Shown one piece after another: positions 1 through 5,414 of a stretch of DNA of 5,642 nt (position 1 is the first letter of the stretch; the number at the start of each line of letters is the position of its first letter). Made by a program: the position numbers and the translations under genes. The notes under the pieces are model-generated. The model searched no databases. It was not told the DNA's origin and worked only from the letters and a program-made list of their open reading frames with translations. Source of the stretch: Methanosarcinales archaeon (GTDB taxonomy: Archaea; Halobacteriota; Methanosarcinia; Methanosarcinales; Methanocomedenaceae); the NCBI GenBank assembly GCA_030638625.1, contig DAOWEE010000333.1, positions 1-5,642 of the forward strand, given 5' to 3'.

Positions 1-486
1 TGGCGGGCCGCAGGCATCACCCTGAGTACTGTCAATATTGCATCAGGTATGGTGAGCACTATGAAAATGAATTACGAAAAACTATCATCGTCAGCGAACA
101 CTGGTTTTTCCACTGCTACTGAACTTGCAGATACTATTGTAAGGACCACCGGGCTACCATTCAGGACTGCACACCAGATTGTCGGTACTATGTCAAAAGG
201 TAGCAACCACACGCTTGAGGAACTGGACAGGATCAGTATGGAGATTATCGGTAAGAAACTGTCAGAGGAAGGGCTGAACGCAGAACTATTCGATGGTGCC
301 CTTGATGTAATGGAAAATGTGAATCGTCGTAATACTGTGGGCGGACCTGCTTCTGGTGAAGTCAACCGGATGATTGATGTGCGGAATTATGCATTAATGC
401 AGGATATTGACACACTTATGAAACATGTAAATGCCGTGCAGGATGGCATGAAACGGCTTGATGATGTGAAACAATCATTCTTGTGA
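1..486 (+). CDS. argH: Argininosuccinate lyase, C-terminal part (5' end outside the window)
   Basis: The reading frame is open from base 1 and ends at TGA 484-486, so 161 residues of a protein of usually about 460-490 are visible. Argininosuccinate lyase splits argininosuccinate into arginine and fumarate, the last step of arginine synthesis, in the cytoplasm. The fragment carries the family's C-terminal signatures: GFSTATELADTIV at visible residues 35-47, GLPFRTAHQIVG at 51-62, and a VGGPASGEV segment near 113-121 resembling the usual VGGPAPEEV end motif. The catalytic serine loop (GSSxMPQKKNP) would lie upstream and cannot be checked. Several ATGs occur from base 49 on, but the open frame and family length show they are internal. 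gatD begins 10 nt downstream, so the two are probably co-transcribed. The family call is very secure; completeness of the gene cannot be judged. Confidence 0.95.
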   Translation, partial: WRAAGITLSTVNIASGMVSTMKMNYEKLSSSANTGFSTATELADTIVRTTGLPFRTAHQIVGTMSKGSNHTLEELDRISMEIIGKKLSEEGLNAELFDGALDVMENVNRRNTVGGPASGEVNRMIDVRNYALMQDIDTLMKHVNAVQDGMKRLDDVKQSFL

Positions 487-489
487 GAG
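485..489 (+). promoter_or_regulatory. Ribosome binding site that sets the gatD start
   Basis: GAGAG overlaps the argH stop codon (TGA 484-486) and lies 7 nt before ATG 497. It is too close to the in-frame TTG at 491 to serve that codon. The overlap with the argH stop suggests coupled translation of argH and gatD. Confidence 0.55.
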
Positions 490-496
490 ATTGGAT

Positions 497-1750
497 ATGG
501 CAATAGTTGAAGGCGATATTGTATTGGCCAGGTGTGATGGTAGCACTTATGAGGGTGTATTGATGCCCTCTACCACAGGCACCACGGTCGTGAAACTGAT
601 AAATGGGTATAATATGGGTTTTAAACCCGAAAATGTGACCCTGGAACTTGTTGAAAAGAAAAGTGAATTAAAAGGTGTGCAGGTTGAACTGCCACCCCCA
701 AACCCGAAATTACCTGATATATCAATCCTGTCCACCGGCGGCACCATAGCCAGTAAGGTGGATTACCGCACCGGGGCCGTGACCAGCCAGTTCTCAGCAG
801 AGGATATTCTGCTGGCCATCCCGGAACTTACCGAGATTGCCAATTACAATGCAAGGGTATGTTACAGTATATTATCTGAAAATATGCGGCCCGAATATTG
901 GGTTAAGCTGTCTGAGGAAGTGTACAATGAGATTAAGGCCGGAGCGGACGGGGTGATAATCACCCACGGTACCGATACTATGATGTACACAGCCGCAGCT
1001 ATCGCATTTATGATTGATACGCCGGTGCCCATAGTGTTTGTGGGCAGCCAGCGCAGTGCAGACCGTCCCAGCAGTGACAATGCAATGAACGCAATCTGTG
1101 CGGCAAAGGTGGCTGCCGGTGATATTGCCGAGGTTACGGTAGTGATGCACGGGACCACATCAGACGATTACTGTCATATCCACAGGGGTGCAAAGGTCAG
1201 GAAAATGCATACCAGTCGGCGTGATGCATTCCAGTCCATCAATTCAAGACCGCTGGGCAGGGTGGAATATCCCTCAGGGGAGATTACCACCTACCTGGAC
1301 TATGCCAGGCGGGGCGAGCGGGAACTTTCCATCAATACCAATATCGAGCCCAATTGTGCGCTTATCAAATATACTCCCGGCGCCAGTCCTGAGACATTGC
1401 TGTTCGCCAGTGCCAACTACAAGGGCATTGTGCTGGAAGGTACGGGACTTGGGCATGTATCAACTGAATGGGTGCCGTATATTGAAAGAACAACGGATGC
1501 AGGTATTCCTGTAATCGTGACCAGCCAATGTATTAGCGGTAGGGTGTGCGACCGGGTATACGATACCGGCCGGGATATCCTGAAGGCCGGGGCCATTGAG
1601 GGTGAAGATATGCTGCCTGAGGTGGCGCTGGTGAAGTTGATGTGGGCGCTGGGACAGACCAGTGATATTGATGAGGTCAAAAAACTTATGTCCATTGACA
1701 TGGCCGGGGAGATGACAAGGAGTTCCCGGACATGGGATGTATATTCATAA
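497..1750 (+). CDS. gatD: Glu-tRNA(Gln) amidotransferase subunit D
   Basis: GatD is the glutaminase half of the archaeal GatDE complex. It releases ammonia, usually from glutamine, which GatE uses to convert Glu-tRNA(Gln) to Gln-tRNA(Gln) in the cytoplasm. Counting from ATG 497, the protein has 417 residues, normal for the family. Residues about 4-45 form the small N-terminal barrel-like domain (GDIVLARCDGSTYEG). From about 73 on comes an L-asparaginase-type domain with its active-site motifs intact: STGGTIAS at 79-86 (nucleophile Thr83), THGTDT at 156-161 (Thr159, Asp160), and KMHTSRRDAF starting at the likely catalytic Lys236. The length, N-terminal domain and RKMHTSRRDAF segment distinguish it from a free asparaginase. 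A TTG at 491 is also in frame, but GAGAG at 485-489 sits 7 nt before ATG 497 and directly abuts the TTG, so I prefer the ATG. The partner gatE is not in the window. Confidence 0.95.
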   Translation: MAIVEGDIVLARCDGSTYEGVLMPSTTGTTVVKLINGYNMGFKPENVTLELVEKKSELKGVQVELPPPNPKLPDISILSTGGTIASKVDYRTGAVTSQFSAEDILLAIPELTEIANYNARVCYSILSENMRPEYWVKLSEEVYNEIKAGADGVIITHGTDTMMYTAAAIAFMIDTPVPIVFVGSQRSADRPSSDNAMNAICAAKVAAGDIAEVTVVMHGTTSDDYCHIHRGAKVRKMHTSRRDAFQSINSRPLGRVEYPSGEITTYLDYARRGERELSINTNIEPNCALIKYTPGASPETLLFASANYKGIVLEGTGLGHVSTEWVPYIERTTDAGIPVIVTSQCISGRVCDRVYDTGRDILKAGAIEGEDMLPEVALVKLMWALGQTSDIDEVKKLMSIDMAGEMTRSSRTWDVYS

Positions 1751-1773
1751 TACTGGTGTAAGTTTTGAAATTT

Positions 1774-1779
1774 GAGGGG
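1774..1779 (+). promoter_or_regulatory. Ribosome binding site of the YkgJ-type gene
   Basis: GAGGGG lies 9 nt before ATG 1789 and favours this start over the upstream TTG at 1765. Confidence 0.5.
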
Positions 1780-1788
1780 CAAGCTGCT

Positions 1789-2337
1789 ATGAACGAAGAG
1801 AAAACAAAATCAAAATTCATATTTAACTGCACAGAATGCGGGAAATGCTGTGAAAGAGACGTGAGCGTTTATCTTGATGACTTCAGGGACTGGGTTGAGC
1901 ACGGACAGATGTATACGGTACTGCCTGTGCTGTCCATAGAAGGAGAATACGGTTCGGTATCTTTGCAACTGGATAAACAGACCAAGGATGACAGGACCGT
2001 ATGTGCCCTGTATGACCTTGAAAATAACAGCTGCACTCTTGTTGATAACAAACCCCTGTCCTGCCGTTCATTCCCGCTGGGTTATAACGGTAAGAATTAT
2101 ATTGTGGTGGATATGGACTGTCCGGGCTTAGGCCAGGGCAGTATGACGGCTGAAGAACTTGCCCGGATGCGGGAGACTGCCCGGGCGGATTATGAGGGAA
2201 GGCAGCAGACTCAGGCAGTGCTGCCCATGCTCCAGGCATTGTTCATCAAGCAATTTAGCATGGAGTCCCAGAAGGCCATGGAAGAACTCTCCCCTGATAA
2301 GAGGGCTGAGCTTGAGAAGATATTGAAGGAAAAATAA
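1789..2337 (+). CDS. YkgJ-type cysteine-cluster protein (putative zinc or iron binding)
   Basis: This is a predicted soluble protein of 182 residues from ATG 1789, of the YkgJ / CxxCxxCC family. The family is thought to bind zinc or an iron-sulfur cluster, but its biochemical role is largely unsettled. The signature is FNCTECGKCC near the N-terminus (Cys14, 17, 20, 21). Further cysteines follow at 72, 82, 92 and 111, with the typical spacing of CALYDLENNSC, LSCRSFPLGYN and MDCPG. The C-terminal third, from about 120, is helical and charged with no cysteine and looks like an accessory tail. An in-frame TTG at 1765 would add eight residues and has a weak GGTG six nt upstream. GAGGGG at 1774-1779, 9 nt before ATG 1789, is the better site. 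It follows gatD by 38 nt and probably shares its transcript. The family call is firm; function is unknown. Confidence 0.85.
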   Translation: MNEEKTKSKFIFNCTECGKCCERDVSVYLDDFRDWVEHGQMYTVLPVLSIEGEYGSVSLQLDKQTKDDRTVCALYDLENNSCTLVDNKPLSCRSFPLGYNGKNYIVVDMDCPGLGQGSMTAEELARMRETARADYEGRQQTQAVLPMLQALFIKQFSMESQKAMEELSPDKRAELEKILKEK

Positions 2338-2368
2338 CAGTGTAAAAAGTAAAGTTGAAAGGTAAATT

Positions 2369-2413
2369 GAAATAGGGAGTATTTATCTGTAAAAACTCAC
2401 TATTTCCTTTTAA
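2369..2413. terminator. Hairpin between convergent genes, likely bidirectional terminator
   Basis: GAAATAG (2369-2375) pairs exactly with CTATTTC (2400-2406). After one mismatch, GAGT (2377-2380) pairs with ACTC (2395-2398). After another, TTT (2382-2384) can pair with AAA (2391-2393), leaving a 6-nt loop. CTTTT follows on the plus strand, and the complement beyond 2369 is T-rich on the minus strand. It lies between the stop of the YkgJ-type gene and the stop of the NifX-family gene. Archaea mostly terminate on U-tracts, so the stem may instead protect the 3' ends. Confidence 0.55.
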
Positions 2414-2782
2414 TCAATGACAGCCACACTGACAGAGATTTTCATTTCCTGCAGGTTTTAGGGCTCCTTCCATGAATTGGTTCAATGTATCAACAACAGT
2501 TCCAGATGCACCGCTGTATACTTTAATCCCAAGCTGCTGGAATCCTATCATTGGTCCGCGGCCGATACCGCCTACAATCATACATTCTACTTTTTCGTTG
2601 AGGATTCTCTGGACAGGGATTGCGCACTTGTGTTCTCCTTCATATTCATTGGAAAGAGGCCATGCTTCCACAATCTCTGCACCGTTTATGTCAGCTAATG
2701 TAAATATTTCGCAATGCCCGAAATGTTCAGAAACGGGGGCGTTCAACCCACCTGGTTTGTAACTTGGTATGCATACTCTCAT
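2414..2782 (-). CDS. NifB/NifX-family iron-molybdenum cofactor-binding protein
   Basis: This small protein of 122 residues belongs to the dinitrogenase iron-molybdenum cofactor (NifX/NafY/MTH1175-like) fold, an RNase H-like domain that in relatives binds metal-sulfur clusters. Visible family marks are the N-terminal strand MRVCIPS, the SEHFGHCEIFTL motif at 18-29, and the glycine-rich VGGIGRGP at 70-77. The chain ends in CQCGCH (Cys117, Cys119, Cys121, His122), a Cys-rich tail common in archaeal stand-alone members and likely to bind metal. Cys4, Cys24, Cys53 and Cys67 are also present. The ATG has a strong SD (GGGAGA, complement of 2789-2794) six nt upstream. No nif structural genes, nifB or Mrp/ParA ATPase are visible, so a nitrogenase role should not be assumed; FeS-cluster handling or sensing is equally possible. 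It is divergent from the unknown gene at 3011 and convergent with the YkgJ-type gene. Confidence 0.9.
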   Translation of the reverse strand: MRVCIPSYKPGGLNAPVSEHFGHCEIFTLADINGAEIVEAWPLSNEYEGEHKCAIPVQRILNEKVECMIVGGIGRGPMIGFQQLGIKVYSGASGTVVDTLNQFMEGALKPAGNENLCQCGCH

Positions 2783-2788
2783 GTTAAA

Positions 2789-2794
2789 TCTCCC
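2789..2794 (-). promoter_or_regulatory. Strong ribosome binding site of the NifX-family gene
   Basis: On the minus strand GGGAGA lies six nt before the ATG at 2782. It is among the best SD matches in the window and fixes the start. Confidence 0.7.
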
Positions 2795-2860
2795 AGATTT
2801 ATTTCAATATTTAGTACATTGTTTACATTTATCTGGTTTGCGGCTTTTTCCTGCTGCGAC

Positions 2861-2873
2861 AGTTTATAATACT
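2861..2873 (-). promoter_or_regulatory. TATA-like element for the NifX-family gene
   Basis: Read on the minus strand, AGTATTATAAACT contains a TATA-like core. It lies about 80-90 nt upstream of the ATG and would place the transcript start near 2838, giving a leader of roughly 55 nt. It directly adjoins the repeat block 2875-2910. Assignment rests on composition and position only, in an AT-rich region where chance matches are common. Confidence 0.35.
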
Positions 2874-2874
2874 A

Positions 2875-2910
2875 ATTATACTTCATATTATACTTCATAT
2901 GAAATATTAT
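2875..2910. repeat. Three 12-bp units (two direct, one inverted), candidate operator
   Basis: ATTATACTTCAT occurs twice in tandem without mismatch (2875-2886 and 2887-2898). The next 12 bases (2899-2910, ATGAAATATTAT) are the same unit inverted, with two differences. Units two and three therefore form a 24-bp palindrome with 10 of 12 pairs matching, centred on the exact 10-bp palindrome TTCATATGAA (2894-2903). The block lies in the gap between divergent genes and is flanked on each side by an outward-facing TATA-like element. This is the layout expected of a site for a dimeric repressor or activator. No regulator is identified. Confidence 0.55.
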
Positions 2911-2920
2911 CTATAAAATT
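2911..2920 (+). promoter_or_regulatory. TATA-like element for the unknown gene at 3011
   Basis: CTATAAAATT directly follows the repeat block. It would place a transcript start near 2940-2945 and leave a leader of about 65-70 nt before ATG 3011. There is no SD in that leader. An alternative is a leaderless transcript driven by the weaker CATTTATTAG at 2974-2983, about 28-37 nt before the ATG. I cannot decide between them. Confidence 0.35.
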
Positions 2921-3010
2921 ATCCTGCGACTATGTGTAAATGTTGAATACGGCAATATAGCATTAAATGAAAACATTTATTAGCAATCCGATATTCATTT
3001 AAATATTATA

Positions 3011-3475
3011 ATGGATTTATCTGAAGCTGCCCAACCAATAATAATCGAACTTAAAAGAAAGTTGAATGCAAGAGCTGTTGTACTCCTTGACCCTAAATAC
3101 TCGAAAGGAGAAGCGGCAGGGATTGCAGGAATCAAAACTCCTGAAGTCAAAATTTCTTTTGCTGAATTGACAGAATACATCAACCAGTTTGCAGCTTTTG
3201 CTAAGACATTTTTACAAAATATTCACATTGATGATCATGAGGCACCCAGAACAATGTATATATCAACTGGAGATAGAAGGGTGTACCTTTTCCGTTTCTT
3301 TGTCAAGAGTAATTGGGACAATGAACCATTTCCAGTTTATCTTGGACTTACTGTCAAAAAGGACATGAAAGCTATTAAAAATGGTGGAGAAAATCCATGG
3401 GAAATACCCCAATTTGTTTTTGATGCCGCATGGGAGAGCATCAAAGAGATGCAAAAAGTATATAGTCGAGTTTAA
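3011..3475 (+). CDS. Hypothetical protein, possibly with a roadblock/longin-like fold
   Basis: This is a complete gene of 154 residues from ATG 3011 to TAA 3473-3475, and I do not recognise the family. The protein has no signal peptide, membrane segment or cysteine. The visible pattern is an N-terminal helix (2-18), a hydrophobic strand ARAVVLLDP (20-28), a helix FAELTEYINQFAAFAKTFLQ (50-69), strands RTMYIST (80-86) and VYLFRFFV (90-97), a strand PVYLGLTV (108-115), then a C-terminal helix from about 133. That helix and strand order resembles the roadblock/LC7 (profilin-like) domain of prokaryotic GTPase regulators, but no diagnostic residue supports it, so this is a weak inference. Only one start is plausible and no SD precedes it. 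The gene is clearly more AT-rich than gatD or dphB, hinting at different origin or weaker constraint. It is divergent from the NifX-family gene and may share its control region. Confidence 0.75.
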   Translation: MDLSEAAQPIIIELKRKLNARAVVLLDPKYSKGEAAGIAGIKTPEVKISFAELTEYINQFAAFAKTFLQNIHIDDHEAPRTMYISTGDRRVYLFRFFVKSNWDNEPFPVYLGLTVKKDMKAIKNGGENPWEIPQFVFDAAWESIKEMQKVYSRV

Positions 3476-3616
3476 ATTTGGCTTTTAAAGAAACAAATTA
3501 GTCTCAAATTTTCCCTGAAAATCGTTACTCTTTAGATACATTGTTGTTTTTTAAATTGTATGGCCTAATACTATTACATGGCATCATTTCAAAAAATGAT
3601 TAAAGGTCACACCTTA
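3476..3616. other. AT-rich gap between convergent genes
   Basis: These 141 nt separate the stop of the unknown gene from the stop of dphB. They hold a TTTTTT tract (3547-3552) that could end plus-strand transcription, and a hairpin near the dphB end. No gene is visible. Confidence 0.6.
3583..3600 (-). terminator. Hairpin downstream of dphB, likely terminator
   Basis: ATCATTT (3583-3589) pairs exactly with AAATGAT (3594-3600) around a 4-nt loop. It begins 17 nt beyond the dphB stop, and on the minus strand its own sequence supplies a run of six T. The stem is AT-only in its inner part and therefore weak, so the T run may matter more than the fold. Confidence 0.45.
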
Positions 3617-4414
3617 CTATCTGGCAGTGTCTAAGATAGACTTAGGCGCCCCTGCCAGTTTTACCAAAGCCTCAGCTTCCATGAAATGAAGCTCTGCCGG
3701 TACCACCAGTATATGGAGAGGGGCACCGAAATCAAAATCAACCAGTTCATCCAAAGGCAGTGCCTTGACCACGGGTTCAGGCGAACCCGCCCTTGCCACA
3801 CCCACACCAAGCCGCCCGGACAGATCCAATTCTCTCTCCTGTGAGTCTATTTCCAGTAAGAGTTCGCAGCCACGGTTGATGGTCATGTATCCTTTTTCAG
3901 GGTCTATATCCAGGAATATCAGGGTATGTATGTCGCCGCCCAGATTGGACTTGATGGTATCGTACGGGGTGTGGGAGATAATGTTCCTGCCCTTATGGGT
4001 ATAGGGGTGGGGTATGGTGGCGGATTTGCCAAAACGGTAATTCTGCAGTCCGGTCAGGCCCGGCACTGCACTCACGATTGATGAGCCGTGTATGATATGT
4101 GTCTCAATATCCATATCCCGGGCGCGCATGCGCAGGTCAACGTGGGTGGTGCTTACCATGGCATCGCCACCTGTTAAGAATACCACATCCTCGGTTATGG
4201 CACGCTGGAGCCATTCAGGTTGTTGTTCCACGTCCTCGCGGACAAGAATAGTAATCTCCCGCCCATAGAATGTTTCCAGTTTTTCTGGGCTGGTCCCCAT
4301 CAGTATTGAAGTGTAGAATTCTGCGTACACGTGGTCGGCCCGGCGGACTGCTTCCAGGCCCTTTACTGATATGTCTTTTTCGTCAAAGAGTCCGATACCT
4401 ATGAATGTGAGCAT
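3617..4414 (-). CDS. dphB: Diphthine synthase (diphthamide biosynthesis methyltransferase)
   Basis: DphB uses S-adenosylmethionine to methylate the modified histidine of elongation factor 2, building diphthine on the way to diphthamide, in the cytoplasm. The protein has 265 residues from the ATG at 4414, the normal archaeal length. It opens with MLTFIGIGLFDEKDISVKGL, the typical N-terminus. It carries the tetrapyrrole-methylase-type motifs LTGGDAMVSTTH at 80-91, HGSSIVSAVPGLTG at 109-122, and the DphB-typical LQNYRFGKSATIP at 123-135. The frame stays open upstream to an ATG at 4585, but those 57 extra codons look non-homologous and run into the DUF99 gene, so that start is rejected. No SD precedes the ATG, while a TATA-like element lies about 24-34 nt upstream, which suggests a leaderless or near-leaderless transcript. 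It follows the csl4-rpoL-DUF99 group on the same strand. Confidence 0.95.
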   Translation of the reverse strand: MLTFIGIGLFDEKDISVKGLEAVRRADHVYAEFYTSILMGTSPEKLETFYGREITILVREDVEQQPEWLQRAITEDVVFLTGGDAMVSTTHVDLRMRARDMDIETHIIHGSSIVSAVPGLTGLQNYRFGKSATIPHPYTHKGRNIISHTPYDTIKSNLGGDIHTLIFLDIDPEKGYMTINRGCELLLEIDSQERELDLSGRLGVGVARAGSPEPVVKALPLDELVDFDFGAPLHILVVPAELHFMEAEALVKLAGAPKSILDTAR

Positions 4415-4541
4415 AATGGTAGTTTTAGGGGCGGGCAGGATAAAGATTTCTGGGGCGGGATGAAATGAAAATTGTAAGGTGTAAGTTGTATGGGCTAAGT
4501 TGAGGTGAGTGGTGGTGAATAAATTAAAGTCTAAAGTGCTT
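4415..4541. other. Gap between DUF99 and dphB
   Basis: This gap of 127 nt contains the dphB promoter-like element. On the minus strand, just after the DUF99 stop, it also has a T-rich stretch (CTTTAGACTTTAATTTATTC) that could weaken or end transcription from upstream. No gene is visible. The 10-mer GGTGTAAGTT at 4478-4487 also occurs at 1755-1764, probably by chance. Confidence 0.5.
4438..4448 (-). promoter_or_regulatory. TATA-like element for leaderless dphB
   Basis: On the minus strand AATCTTTATCC is centred about 29 nt before the dphB ATG. The bases between it and the ATG are pyrimidine-rich with no SD. An archaeal TATA element at that distance puts the transcript start at or very near the ATG. 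Confidence 0.45.
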
Positions 4542-5120
4542 TCACGCCTTGCCTGTGGATTCCCCACATACAATCCCTGTGGCAATCAGATGCGCTACCC
4601 TCAAAGGTTCGGGCACATTGCTATGGGTGGAAGAAAGCTGCACAATATCCTTTGCTTCTTCCAGGTCTATACCACAGTGCTGGATATAGATGGGGTTTTC
4701 GCCCTCACGGCTTACCACCTTATGTATTTCACCCGCCCGTTTAATCATATTCCACCGTGTATCCGGGTCTGGCAGATATGTCAAAGCGGCACGTATCCGT
4801 TCAAAATCAGGGCACTCTCTCATGACCACGATACACCCAACGCCCGTGTTCTTATAGACCGATTCAATATCAACCACATTAAAACCGGCATACGTCACAC
4901 CATCGAACATCAGCACCCTTACCTGTCCGAAATGCTTGCTGCCGGTCACCATCCGGATGATGACTTCAGTGGCATCGGTGCCATCTTTCGTAATATGGGA
5001 GCGCAGAACACCATCAAGCCAGTCCCCACCCCTGAACATGGCACCTACTATCATCACTGGTTCTCTGTGCAGGGACGAATCGTCGATACCGAGGATTCTT
5101 ATCTCTGGCTTGATGTGCAT
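4542..5120 (-). CDS. DUF99 / UPF0215 family protein (endonuclease V-like fold)
   Basis: This is a protein of 192 residues of the DUF99 (UPF0215, COG1628) family, widespread in archaea and related in fold to endonuclease V; cellular role is not firmly established. Visible marks are the opening strand IRILGIDDS at 7-15 with the family's acidic pair Asp13-Asp14, the strand VRVLMFDGVTYAGFNVVDI at 67-85 with Asp73, and the C-terminal EPLRVAHLIATGIVCGESTG at 171-190. Asp13 and Asp73 sit at the ends of the first and a later strand, as catalytic carboxylates do in RNase H-like nucleases, so metal-dependent nuclease activity is possible (inference). The ATG lies 3 nt after the rpoL stop, in the same frame, with only AGGT close by as SD, so translation is probably coupled to rpoL. 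The length is complete. Confidence 0.88.
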   Translation of the reverse strand: MHIKPEIRILGIDDSSLHREPVMIVGAMFRGGDWLDGVLRSHITKDGTDATEVIIRMVTGSKHFGQVRVLMFDGVTYAGFNVVDIESVYKNTGVGCIVVMRECPDFERIRAALTYLPDPDTRWNMIKRAGEIHKVVSREGENPIYIQHCGIDLEEAKDIVQLSSTHSNVPEPLRVAHLIATGIVCGESTGKA

Positions 5121-5123
5121 GAC

Positions 5124-5402
5124 CTAAATGCTGGCCTTTTCGCTAAATACAGACTTGAATTCTTCATAGACTTCAATGAGCCGGACAGATGCTTCTTTAA
5201 TAGCAACAACCGGGTCAACACCGTCTGTTTTCACGAAAAGCACAGGTTCACTGATGGTAGGATGTTTAATATCGTAAGTCGCCACTTTCACTCTGGGGTC
5301 GTCCAGTAGCGATGACTTCAATGTGTTCAGCAGTGTATGACTCTCACCGCCAATCTCAATCAGTATTTCACTATCATTCTTTTCAATAACCTTTATGTCC
5401 AT
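5124..5402 (-). CDS. rpoL: DNA-directed RNA polymerase subunit L
   Basis: RpoL (Rpo11) pairs with subunit D to form the assembly platform of archaeal RNA polymerase, as eukaryotic Rpb11 does with Rpb3. The protein has 92 residues, the normal family length. The segment GGESHTLLNTLKSSLLDDPRVKVATYDIKHP at about 18-48 is the conserved dimerisation region, given here only as a landmark: ESHTLLN followed by DDPRV and YDIKHP. A C-terminal amphipathic helix follows from about 65 to 86 (PVVAIKEAS through VYEEF). GGGTG (complement of 5410-5414) stands seven nt before the ATG. It lies 12 nt after csl4 and 3 nt before DUF99 on the same strand, which points to one transcript. Confidence 0.94.
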   Translation of the reverse strand: MDIKVIEKNDSEILIEIGGESHTLLNTLKSSLLDDPRVKVATYDIKHPTISEPVLFVKTDGVDPVVAIKEASVRLIEVYEEFKSVFSEKASI

Positions 5403-5409
5403 GTTAATA

Positions 5410-5414
5410 CACCC
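5410..5414 (-). promoter_or_regulatory. Ribosome binding site of rpoL
   Basis: On the minus strand GGGTG directly follows the csl4 stop codon and lies seven nt before the rpoL ATG, consistent with reinitiation from csl4. Confidence 0.5.

Larger units (their letters stand above)
2783..3010. other. AT-rich intergenic region between divergent genes
   Basis: This gap of 228 nt holds the SD and TATA-like element of the minus-strand gene, the 12-bp repeat block, and the TATA-like elements of the plus-strand gene. A short motif, CCTGCGAC (2923-2930), has a near copy CCTGCTGCGAC (2850-2860) on the other side of the repeat block in the same orientation, possibly by chance. I see no small open frame with a credible start here and no structured RNA. 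Confidence 0.6.

Noticed and set aside
49..486. Small complete gene starting at the ATG at base 49
   Set aside because: The frame is open to the window edge and the residues before base 49 continue the argininosuccinate lyase sequence, so this is a truncated view of a larger gene.
862..1158. Minus-strand open frames inside gatD
   Set aside because: They are antisense to the conserved asparaginase-type domain of gatD, with low-complexity hydrophobic composition and no start signals.
1188..1514. Plus-strand open frame of 108 codons within gatD in another frame
   Set aside because: It is rich in Pro, Ser and Trp, typical of an out-of-frame reading, while the gatD frame carries the catalytic lysine region and conserved C-terminal domain here.
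1755..1764. 10-mer GGTGTAAGTT shared by two intergenic regions (also 4478-4487)
   Set aside because: A single 10-base match with no extension on either side is within chance for AT-rich gaps.
2342..2372. Near-repeat GTAAAGTTGAAA / GTAAATTGAAA downstream of the YkgJ-type gene
   Set aside because: It is short, A-rich and imperfect; low-complexity intergenic sequence explains it.
2472..2762. Plus-strand open frames opposite the NifX-family gene
   Set aside because: The minus-strand frame has family motifs and a strong SD; the plus-strand frames have neither.
2875..2898. Start of a CRISPR array
   Set aside because: The units are only 12 bp and are adjacent with no spacers, and no cas genes are nearby.
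4509..5309. Long plus-strand open frame of 266 codons opposite DUF99 and rpoL
   Set aside because: It lies fully antisense to two well-recognised family proteins, crosses their boundary, resembles no protein I know and has no SD. Its openness follows from the base composition of the coding strand.
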